Assembly: GCA_963733765.1 (NCBI GenBank)
Contig: CAVTEI010000007.1
Coordinates: 372,001-436,000 of the forward strand
From: DATKAS01 sp963733765
Lineage (GTDB): Bacteria; Actinomycetota; Acidimicrobiia; Acidimicrobiales; DATKAS01
Reading direction: 5' to 3'
DNA: 64,000 bases
Shown: piece after piece, positions 55,260 to 64,000 of the stretch
How the letters are laid out: each line of letters starts with the position of its first letter
Numbering within the stretch: position 1 is the first letter of the stretch
Position numbers and translations under genes: made by a program
Notes under the pieces: generated by a model
What the model was told of the DNA's origin: nothing
The model's input: only the letters and a program-made list of their open reading frames with translations
Database searches by the model: none

Positions 55260-56451
55260 CCACGATGCTCACCGACGCCCTCGTGCTCGACGGGGTCCGC
55301 ACGCCGATCGGAAAGGTGGGGGGCGCCCTCTCGGGCGTGCGACCCGACGACCTCGCCGCAACGGCGGTGAAGGGCCTGCTCGAGCGTCATCCCGATCTGG
55401 ATCCCGCGACGATCGAGGAGGTGTACTTCGGCGACGCGAACGGCGCCGGCGAAGACAACCGCAACGTCGCGCGGATGGCGGTGCTACTCGCCGGGCTGCC
55501 GGTGTCGATCGCGGGGGCAACCGTGAACCGCTTGTGTGGTTCAGGACTCGAAGCGGTGAGCGACGCGAGCCGGGCCGTTGCCGTCGGCGAGGCCGACCTC
55601 ATCATCGCCGGCGGGGTCGAGTCGATGACGCGTGCGCCCTGGGTGCTGCCGAAGCCGTCGCGCGCGTTCCCGACACCCACGAACAGCTCTGGAACTCCGC
55701 GCTCGGCTGGCGGATGGTGAACCCGAAGATGCCGTCGCAGTGGACGGTGGCGCTCGGCGAGGGCGCCGAGATCCTCGCCGACGAATTCTCGATCACGCGG
55801 GAGGAGCAAGACCTGTTCGCGCTCGGGTCGCACGAGCGCGCCGCCAAGGCGTGGGCCGCGGGCGCGTTCGACGCCGAATCGATCCCGGTCCCGGGCGTCG
55901 ACTTGGCACGCGACGAGTGCATCCGTGAGGACACGACACTCGAGAAGCTCGCCACGTTGAAGCCCGCGTTTCGGGAAGGTGGCACCGTCACACCGGGCAA
56001 CTCGTCGCCGATGAACGACGGCGCAGCCGCGTTGCTGCTCGCCTCGCCGGCCGGTGCCGAGCGCGCCGGACTCGAGCCGATGGCCCGCATCGTGAGCCGA
56101 GCAACGAGCGGTGTCGAGCCGCAGCGCTACGGCATCGGCCCGGTCACCGCCGCACTCACCGCCTTGCAGCGGGCCGATCTGAAGTGGGACGACGTCGCGT
56201 CGGTGGAGCTGAACGAGGCGTTCGCGGCACAGAGCCTCGCGTGCTTGCGGGGCTGGCCCGATCTCGATCCCGCTCGGGTGAACCCGCTCGGTGGCGCGAT
56301 CGCGATCGGCCATCCGCTCGGATGCTCGGGCGCCCGCATCCTCACGACCCTCGTGCACCACCTGGCTGCGACCGGCGGCCGCTACGGCGTCGCCGCGATG
56401 TGCATCGGCGTCGGCCAAGGCATCGCGGTGGTCGTCGAGAACCTCCGCTGA
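55256..56451 (+). CDS. Acetyl-CoA acetyltransferase-type thiolase (one frameshift)
   Basis: The intact protein would be about 398 residues. The nucleophilic Cys is in NRLCGSGLEAV, the conserved middle in GGVESMTRAPW, and the C-terminal His/Cys pair in NPLGGAIAIGHPLGCSG and AAMCIGVGQG. The frame breaks after SRAFPTP; one base is missing in CCC at 55676-55678. The length is one base short of a multiple of three. GTG 55256 overlaps the livM stop, so it belongs to the transporter operon and may cleave an acyl-CoA derived from the imported substrate. Confidence 0.9.
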
Positions 56452-56475
56452 CGTTTGACCCCTCGCTTTGCCGAA

Positions 56476-56520
56476 CGCTTGAGCGCCAGAAGTCCTATAT
56501 GGACCACTGGCGCTCAAGCG
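56476..56520. terminator. Long perfect palindrome between convergent genes
   Basis: Two 14-base arms, CGCTTGAGCGCCAG and CTGGCGCTCAAGCG, are perfect complements around a 17-base spacer that holds a second small hairpin (GTCC-TATAT-GGAC). It lies between the ends of the thiolase (+) and FAD oxidase (-) genes and fits a bidirectional terminator. No U tract follows, and the nested structure is unusual for a simple terminator. Confidence 0.6.
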
Positions 56521-56538
56521 CGGGATTAGGAGGGCGGC

Positions 56539-57928
56539 TCAGGTCGACGGCTTGATGTTCTGGTTCCTGCGGAAGAAGTTCATCGGGTCGTACCGATCCT
56601 TCAGTGCAACGAGCCGCTCGTAGTTCGGCCCGTACGCGTGCTGGACCCGGTCGGCGCTCTCCTCTGACGCCCAGTTGAGGTACACGCCGCCAGAGAGGTG
56701 CGGCGCCAGGGCGTCGTAGAACGCACGGCTCCACGCGATCTGTTCCTCGTTCTCCGCGGGGTCCTCCCAGATGTTGTCGATCGACACGTTGAAGACCGCG
56801 TCGCGGCCGCAGTAGGCGGTGTCGGTCTCGCCGATTCGGCCCATCGCGCCGCCGAGCAACAGCACCATCACCTGGCAGTGGGGCGACATCACGGTCGGCG
56901 CATGGGTCGCGAGCACTTCGATGGCGTCCTCGGTGAGCTCACGGAGGTTGCCCGCCTTCCAGTAGTTCTGCCGCCCCGAGGGCATGTCCTCGTCTTGCAT
57001 CGACTGGGCAACGACATAGGGCACGGTCATCCCCATCGCGAACAATGGCGCGGGCGCCGCATCGAAGGGCGCGAACGCTCGCTTGGCCGCGGCCTCGTCG
57101 CCTCCGAGGTACCCGAGCAGCAGAGCCGTGACGAACTGGCCGTGCAGCTGCTCGGGGAACATCTCGCTGTGAGGCACGGTCATCGCGACCGCGCCACCAA
57201 CGCAGTCCTCGGCCAGAGCGGGCGCACACGCGCCGAACAAGCGGAGGACGTCACCAAGGGCGGCCGCGTCGTAGAACCGCATCTCGAAGTACACATCGGA
57301 GATCTCGTGGAGCCGGTACTCGAAGCTCGTGACGATGCCGAAGTTCCCGCCACCGCCGCGCAGCCCCCACATCAGCTCGCTGTTCTCCGTGTCGTTGGCA
57401 CGCACCACAGAGCCGTCGGCGAGCACGACCTCGGCGGCGACGAGGTTGTCGCACGACAAGCCGTGCTTGCGGGTCAGCCACCCGATGCCCCCGTTGAGCG
57501 TGAGGCCGCCAACGCCGGTCACCGAGATGAAGCCAAGCGGCGTCGCGAGCCCGTGCTCCTGGGTCGCGGCGTCGAGCTCGCCGAGCAGCACACCCGGCTG
57601 CACCCGGGCGATTCGCCGATCGGGATCTACGTCGACGTGCTTCATGAGGGAGAGATCGATCACGATCCCCCCCTCGCACGCCGAGAAGCCGGCGATGCTG
57701 TGTCCTCCCGCGCGGACGGCCACCTCCAGGCCCGCCGCCGCGGGCGAACTTCACCGCCGCGACGACATCCTCGGTGTTGCGGCACTGGACGATCAGGGCG
57801 GGGTGCCGGTCGAACATGGCGTTGTAGACCTGGCGGGCCTCGTCGTACGTGGCATCGCCAGGGCGGAGAAGGTTCCCCGAGAACCCCGCCGCGAGCAGCT
57901 CGGTCGTATCGGTGTCGATCGTGGTCAT
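56539..57928 (-). CDS. BBE-type FAD-linked oxidoreductase (one frameshift)
   Basis: The intact protein would be about 462 residues, of the PCMH/berberine-bridge family. The FAD domain has AVRAGGHSIAGFS, whose His is the usual covalent FAD attachment point, then GVGGLTLNGGIGWLTRKHGL and GLRGGGGNFGIVTSFEY. The C-terminal BBE motif is YDPMNFFRRNQNI. The second (cysteinyl) FAD link is not evident. The N terminus from ATG 57928 (MTTIDTDTTELLAAGF) is in another frame up to VKFARG; one extra base near 57733-57743 accounts for the break. Substrate unknown; relatives oxidise alcohols or sugars. Confidence 0.88.
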
Positions 57929-57962
57929 GCCGCCATGATGAGGGAGGTGCCCCTCGGGAACA

Positions 57963-60900
57963 TCACGCGCCTGCGCCATCCTCGCGGGCGACCCGCGTGG
58001 CGAGCTCAGCACGGGTGGAGACGCCGAGCTTGGCGTAGATATGGCGAAGATGGCTGTCGACGGTGTGACGGGAGATGAACAGCTGCTCGCCCACCTGCGC
58101 GTTCGTCAGCCCTTCGGCGGCGAGGGCGGCGACCCGCGCCTCGGTCGCAGTGAGGGCCGCCCACCCGGTAGCGGGCCGCTTTCGCTCGCCCCGGCCCCGG
58201 GCCGCGTAGTCGCACGCGTCTTCGAGGGAGAGTGCCGCACCCTCGGCTCGCGCCCGATCCCTCTCGTCGGCACCCAGGGCGGCCTCGACCGCGGAGTCGG
58301 CCCGGGTGACCTCCTGCTCCGCGGTTGGGGAGCGGTACGCGTACCCCGTCGCTTGCCGCAACGCGTCCGCGGCCCCGAGGAGCCGGGCCGCCTCTGCGTA
58401 GCTCTCTCGATCCGCCGCACAACCACCGAGCACCTCGAGGGCGTCGATGACACCGCGCTTGTGCAGCATGGACCGGCTGAGACGCAGCGCTTCGTGAGCG
58501 TGCGCTTCCGCATCCTCGCCCTGCTGCTCCCGTCGGTCGATGGCGGCCAGCGTGATCAGGGCTCGCACTCGGTCGGACGGTGCTCCGCCCTCCGCAGTCG
58601 CGTCGAGGACCGTGGCGACCTCCTCCCGGGCGCGGGCGAGGTCACCCAGCGCCGTGAACGCCTCGGCCTTGGTCGCATGATGGAGGGCCTTCAGCTCAGG
58701 ATGGGCTTGCGACAGGTGCGACAACGCCTCGTCGGACACTGCGATCGCGCTCGGGGCGTCGCCCTCCGCGATGGCGAATGCCGCGATGCCGTGCATCACC
58801 CACGCCCAGTTCAACGGTCCCAGGTCGAGCACGACAACCTCGAGCTCGGCAGCGGTCGCGCCTGCCTCCTCGAGCCTTCCCTGTGCGACGCGCAGAAGGG
58901 TCCGGACCCATAGCCCCATCCCCAACGTCATCCGGTCTCCCGCCGCACGGGCGTAGCCGATCGACTCCTCGACCGGTCCGTCTGCACGGTCGAGATCGCC
59001 CAGCACGGTGTGACACAGCCCCAACCCGAGGATCGCCCAACGCCGGAAGTGCTCGACGGGCGACGGACCGGCGAGCGCCGCCTCGAACTGGTCGCGCGCT
59101 TCGGCCGGTCGTCCCGCGAGCGCCATGTACTGGCCGACGCCGTACTCCATCGAGAAGCGCGCGCCGTCGGCGCCGACGGCGCGTGCCGCTGCGATGCCCT
59201 CCTGGTAGACGGGCGTCGCGGCGTCGAGCCCATCTCGGAACGCGACGGTGAACGCGTACTCGGCCAGCGCCCACAGAGCGCCGACCTCGTCGCCCGACGC
59301 GCGGTAGAGGGGCACGGCCTCGCCGAGATGCCGATGTGACGATTCGAGGTCACCGACGAATTGGTCGGTGATGCCGAGCTGATAGACGGCAGAAGCACGG
59401 AAGGGTGAATCGTCGGGCGCATGCGCCAAAGCCTCTACGAGCCATCGATGGTGCTCGGTCGAGCCCCCGATGCGAGTCCAGGTGTTGCCCGCACCGCATG
59501 TGAGCGCGATCAGCGCGGCGCCATCGCCGTCGTCGAGCGCGGAGTTGAGGGCGGCGCGGATGTTGTCCATCTCCGCGATGACGCGCGCGTTCCACTCCGC
59601 TTGGTTCGGCCCTTCCTCCTCGGCCGAGGCGCGCTCGAGCAACGCCTGGTAGTGCGACCGGTGCCGGAGCGCGACGTCCGATCGTTCGCCGGACTCGTCG
59701 AGGCGCTCGGCGCCGTACTCACGAATCGTTTCCAGCATGCGGTACCGAACGACGCCACCTCGGTCGTCCACGATCACGAGCGACTTGTCGACAAGGGAAC
59801 CCACGAGATCGGTGACGTCGATGGCGTCGATCCGATCGTCGGCGACGACGACCTGCGCCGCAGCGAGATCGAAGCCGCCCGAGAAGATCGACAACCGGCG
59901 CAGCGCCGCCCGCTCGTCGTCGGTGAGCAGGTCGTAGCTCCAGTCGACCGAGCCCCGCAGCGTCTGCTGGCGCGGCATCAGAGTCCGGGCGCCTGTCGAC
60001 AGCAGCCGGAACCGATCCGACAGCCCCTCGCAGATCTGTTGGGGGCTCAGCGCGCGAATGCGGGCGGCCGCGAGCTCGAGCGCGAGCGGCATGCCGTCGA
60101 GGCGTTGGCAGATCTCTCCGATCGCCGCGGCATTCTCGTCGGTGGGAGCGAAGCCGGGACGGGCCTTGGCCGCGCGGTCAACGAACAGCTCCAACGCTTC
60201 GGTGTCGATCGACAGGCTTGGAACCGTGAACGTGACCTCGCCGGCGACTCCGAGCTGCTCGCGGGACGTCGCCAGAATCGAGAGCGTCGGCGATCCGGAC
60301 AACAGGTCCGACGCGACGTTCGCCGCAGCCGCGACGACATGCTCGCAGTTGTCCAGAACGAGCAAGGCGGTGCGTCCGGCGAGCGCACTCTGGATCGTTT
60401 CGATCGGGGACCGTCCGGGCTGCTCGCGGCCGCCGATCGCCGCCAACACGGTTCGCGCGACGAGGTCTGAATCGTCGATCGGGGCGAGCTCCACGAACCA
60501 CAGCCCCGTCGGGGAAGTCGTTCACTGCCCGCGAGGCCACCTCGACGGACAGCCGGGTCTTGCCGCATCCGCCGACGCCGAGGACGCTCACGATGCGGTT
60601 CGTCCGCATCAGCGTCAGCACGGCGTCGATCTCGCGTTCACGGCCGATGAACGACGTGAGCTGCACCGGGAGGTTGCCGAGCGCGGCACGACCGGACAGC
60701 AGGGGTCGGGTTCGACGGCGCGAGGTCGGGGTGTCGAAGCTGATGCACCCGCTCGGGGCGGTCGATGTCTTTGAGGTGGTGGACTCCCATGTCGTCGAGC
60801 CACGCGCCAGCCGGCAAGTGATCGACGACGAGATCGCCGGTGGCCTGCGAGAGCAGCGGTCTGACCACCGTGGGCGATGGATCGAAGACGCGCACACCGG

Positions 60901-61262
60901 ATGATCGTGGGGCCCTCGTACCGTTCGCCGTCGCGCGTCTGCACCTCGCCGGTGTGCAGCGCCAGGCGAACGCTGAACGGCCACGACTCTCGGCCCCACT
61001 CCAGCTGGAGCTCGAGCGCGCAGGCGACGGCGTCAGTGGCGAGCGGCGAACGCGGCGACGAAGCTGTCGCCCTCGCCCTGCTCGATCGGGAGAACGCCGC
61101 GGTGGCGCGGACAGCGGCTGCGACGACCTCGCTGAACCGGGCCATTGCGGCGCGTCATGTCGCCGGGCTCGACTCCCACAGACGCGTCGAGCCCTCGATG
61201 TCGCCGAGCAGGAGCGTCACCGTTCCTGTCGGCACCTGCTGACCCGCCTTGGCCTCCCCCAT
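57963..61262 (-). CDS. Cyclase-ATPase-TPR-LuxR regulator, copy A (N-terminal part frameshifted)
   Basis: About 1,100 residues. The N-terminal class III adenylate cyclase-like domain starts at ATG 61262 (VTLLLGDIEGSTRLWE, then GEGDSFVAAF and LALHTGEVQTRDG). An AAA/NB-ARC-like ATPase follows (GREREIDAVL, Walker A GVGGCGKTRL, Walker B ALLVLDNCEH), then TPR-like helices and a C-terminal LuxR helix-turn-helix (AEGLTNAQVGEQLFISRHTVDSHLRHIYAKLG). The frame is intact from 57963 to about 60494. Upstream it breaks at a C4 run (60504-60507) and about five more times to 61160. The length equals a multiple of three, as if indels cancel. Ligand and targets unknown. Confidence 0.8.
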
Positions 61263-61345
61263 CGCTCCAGAAGTGTGGTCGATCGCCGCCTCCCTGCCGC
61301 AGCGTTTGGACGCGCGGTCCTAACGGGACGCGACAGGCCCGAACA

Positions 61346-64000
61346 TCACACGTCTGCGCCATCCTGACGGGCCACCCGCGTGGCGAGCTCGGCCCGGGTG
61401 GAGACGCCGAGCTTCGCGTAGATGTGCCGCAGATGACTGTCCACGGTGTGTCGGGACATGAACAGCTGCTCGCCGACCTGGGCGTTCGTCTGCCCTTCGG
61501 CGGCAAGGGCCGCCACCTGCGCCTCCGTCGCGGTCAGCGCCGCCCACCCGGTCGCCGGCCGTTTGCGCTTGCCCCGGCCGCGCGCTGCGTAATCGCACGC
61601 GTCTTCCAAGGAGAGCGCTTCCCCTTCCGCCCACGCTCGGTCTCGCTCCTCGGCACTCAACGCGGCGTCGAGCGCGACGACGCTCTCGGCGAGCGGACCC
61701 TGCGCCAGGGGCGAGCGGTACTGGTAGCCCGTGGCCCGTCGTAAGGCGTCCGCGGCCCCGAGGAGGCGGGCGGCCTCGCCAAAGCTCTGCGCGTCGACCG
61801 CACACATCCCCAACACTTCGAGCGCATCGACCACTCCGCGCTTGTGCCCCATCGGCCGGCCGAGTCTCAGGACCTCATGCGCATGGTCCTCGGCGTCGTC
61901 GGCCCGCCCTTCCCGGCGCTCGATGTGGGCGAGGGTGACGAGGGCTCGCACTCGGTCGGACGGAGCCCGGTCCGAGGCCGTCGCGTCGACCACAACCGCA
62001 AGATCCTTTCGCGCGCCACCGAGATCACCGATGGAGGCAAGCGCCTCCCCCTTCGTCGCGTAGTAGCACGCGAGCAGCTCCGGCCGTGCCGGGCGCGTGG
62101 AGAATTGCCTCCTCGCACAGCCTGATCGCGGCCGTGGCTGTCGCCGTCCGCAATGGCGACCTCGCGCGACAGTGTCCGTCACCGACGCCCACCAGTTCAA
62201 CCGGCCGAGGTCGAGCACCACGGTTTCGAGCTCCGCTGCGCTCGTCCGTGCCTCGGCGAGCCGACCTTCGGCCACACGCAGGTGGGTGAGCACCCACAAG
62301 CCCATCCCCAGGGTCATCCGGTCCCCCGTGGCTCGGGCGTAGGCGAGCGATGTCGTCCACCGGCCAGCACTCGCACTGATCGAGATCGCCGAGCGTCGCG
62401 TCGCTCAGCGCCAAAAAGAGCGACGCCCAGTGCCGGAGGTGCTCTACGGGCGACTGGGCTCGCGAGCACGATCTCGAGCTGCTGGCGCGCTTGCGCCGCT
62501 CGCCCGGTCATGACCATGAAATGGCCGAGCTGAGACCTCCATGTAGACCCGGGGGGCGTCGGCGCCGATCGCTCGCGCTCGGTCGATCCCGTCCTCCAGG
62601 AGCGGCATCGCGGCGTCGAGCCCGTCTCGGAACGCAACGGTGAACGCGTAGTCCGCCAGCGGCCACAGGGCACCGACCTCGTCGCCCGACGCCCGGTAGA
62701 GCGGCACCGCTTCGCCGAGATGCCGATGTGACGATTCCAGGTCACCAACGAACTGGTCGGCGATGCCGAGGTGATAGACGGCAGAAGCGCGGAACGGAGA
62801 ATCGTCGGGAGCCCGCGCCAACGCCTCCACGAGCCACCGATGGTGCTCAGTCGACCTACCCATCAAGGTCCAGGTGTTTCCCGCACCGCACGTGAGCGCG
62901 ATCAGTGCCGCGCCATCGCCGTCCTCGAGTGCGGAGTTGAGAGCGGCACGGATGTTGTCCATCTCGGCGATGACGCGTGCCCGCCACTCCGCTTGGTCCG
63001 GGCCTTCCTCCTCGGCCGAGGCCCGCTCGAGCAACGTTCTGGTAGTGCGACCGGTGCCGCCGCGCGACGTCAGCGCGTTCGCCGGCTTCGTCGAGGCGTT
63101 CGGCGCCGTACTCGCGAATCGTCTCGAGCATCCGGTACCGAACGAAGCGGCCACGATCGTCGACGATGACGAGCGACTTGTCGACAAGGGAACCCACGAG
63201 ATCGGTGACGTCGATGGCTTCGATCCGATCGTCGGCGACAACTACCTGCGCCGCATCGAGATCCATACCGCCCGAGAACACCGACAACCGGCGCAGCGCG
63301 GCCCGCTCGTCGTCGGTGAGCAGGTCGTAGCTCCAGTCGACCGAGCCCCGAAGCGTCTGTTGGCGCGGCGTCAAAGTCCGGGCGCCCGTCGACAGCAGCC
63401 GGAACCGATCCGAGAGTCCCTCGCAGATCTGTTGTGGGCTCAGCGAGCGGATCCGCGCGGCCGCTAGCTCGAGCGCGAGCGGCATGCCGTCGAGGCGTTG
63501 GCAGATCTCTCCGATCGCCGCCGCGTTCTCGGCGGTCCGAGCGAAGCCGGGACGGGCCTTGGCCGCCCGATCAACGAACAGCTCCAACGCTTCGGTGTCG
63601 ATCGACAGGCTGGGAACCGTGAACGTGACCTCGCCGGCGACGCCGAGCTGCTCGCGCGAGGTCGCCAGGATCGACAGCGTCGGCAGCCGGGCGAGCAGCT
63701 CCGACGCGACGGTCGCCGCGGCCGCGACGACGTGCTCGCAGTTGTCCAGGACGAGCAAGGCGGTGCGTCCGGCGAGCGCCCTCTGGATTGTCTCGATCGG
63801 TGACCGTCCGGGCTGCTCGCGACCGCCGATCGCCGCCAACACGGTCTGCGCGACGAGGTCTGAGTCGTCGATCGGGGCGAGCGCCACGAACCACACGCCG
63901 TCGGGGAAGTCGTGCACTGCCCGCGAGGCCACCTCCACGGACAGCCGGGTCTTGCCGCATCCGCCAACGCCGAGCACGCTCACGATGCGGTTCGTCTGCA
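61346..64000 (-). pseudogene. Cyclase-ATPase-TPR-LuxR regulator, copy B (5' end outside window, several frameshifts)
   Basis: A close tandem paralogue of copy A, most residues identical where both can be read. From 64000 to about 63040 the ATPase part is intact (SVLGVGGCGKTRL, then FPDGVWFVALAP, ALLVLDNCEH). It breaks near 63036 (one extra base relative to copy A), near 62535, 62460 and 62345, and again around 62110-62180. The C-terminal TPR and LuxR part is intact to 61346 (AEGQTNAQVGEQLFMSRHTVDSHLRH). The start and any cyclase domain lie beyond the window. It is upstream of copy A with an 83-base gap. Sequencing error and true decay are both possible. Confidence 0.75.

Noticed and set aside
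57963..60494. Copy A as a complete 843-residue regulator starting at 60494
   Set aside because: The Walker A motif and cyclase domain lie just upstream in other frames, and a one-base removal at 60504-60507 joins them, so this is not the real start.

Overview
The window is high-GC bacterial DNA with dense, GTG-rich genes. Many neighbouring genes overlap by 1-11 bases, often as ATGA or GTGA junctions. It carries coenzyme F420 genes (cofC, an LLM-class oxidoreductase), a Lys/Ala/Pro-rich histone-like protein next to HU, LutABC, isobutyryl-CoA mutase, YqgE, and large cyclase-ATPase-TPR-LuxR regulators. This suggests an actinobacterium, most likely a deep lineage such as Acidimicrobiia. The taxonomic guess is inference; no rRNA or tRNA gene is visible. 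I see no phage, insertion sequence or CRISPR array, so it reads as ordinary chromosome.

Layout. 1-4.4 kb: an ECF vitamin/metal-type transporter (surface-anchored protein, EcfT, double-ATPase EcfA, EcfS). 4.3-6.5 kb: rnhB, selD and an rpiB-type isomerase, reading leftward. 6.5-12.5 kb: GH38 alpha-mannosidase, an unrecognised protein, cofC, a PIG-L deacetylase and a TIGR03084 protein. 12.5-13.3 kb: HU and a separate histone-H1-like tail protein. 13.4-16.7 kb: an FHA protein, a kinase-fold protein lacking catalytic residues, and an anti-sigma/ECF-sigma pair. 16.7-18.4 kb: GNAT, HIT and CMD proteins. 18.4-21.2 kb: lutABC for lactate oxidation. 21.3-24.0 kb: a polar amino-acid ABC transporter whose permease has an N-terminal dispanin-like domain. 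24.0-28.6 kb: a repeat pair, PIN-PhoH, an LLM oxidoreductase and a diguanylate cyclase. 28.6-34.8 kb: 3-hydroxyacyl-CoA dehydrogenase plus the small and large subunits of an isobutyryl-CoA mutase, interrupted by an exported amidohydrolase, then nitroreductase and enoyl-CoA hydratase. 34.9-38.6 kb: HtrA-like protease, YqgE, a second repeat pair and a potassium channel. 38.6-45.2 kb: an IclR regulator and VWA protein divergent from a hydroquinone ring-cleavage operon (two-subunit dioxygenase, 3-oxoadipate CoA-transferase, maleylacetate reductase). 45.2-50.3 kb: TetR, a flavin monooxygenase-like protein, a diiron MBL protein, a methyltransferase, PadR and a VOC dioxygenase-like protein. 50.4-56.5 kb: a branched-chain-amino-acid-type ABC transporter followed by a thiolase. 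56.5-64 kb: a BBE-type FAD oxidase and two tandem LuxR-type giants.

The region from about 29 to 56 kb looks catabolic: acyl-CoA, aromatic and branched-chain substrates, each with its own regulator or uptake system. A second theme is data quality. At least a dozen conserved genes or gene segments are broken by single-base indels, several inside C or G runs, and these crowd toward the right end. The overall lengths of most broken genes equal an intact gene plus or minus one base per break. I therefore read most of them as sequencing error in an unpolished assembly, not gene decay.
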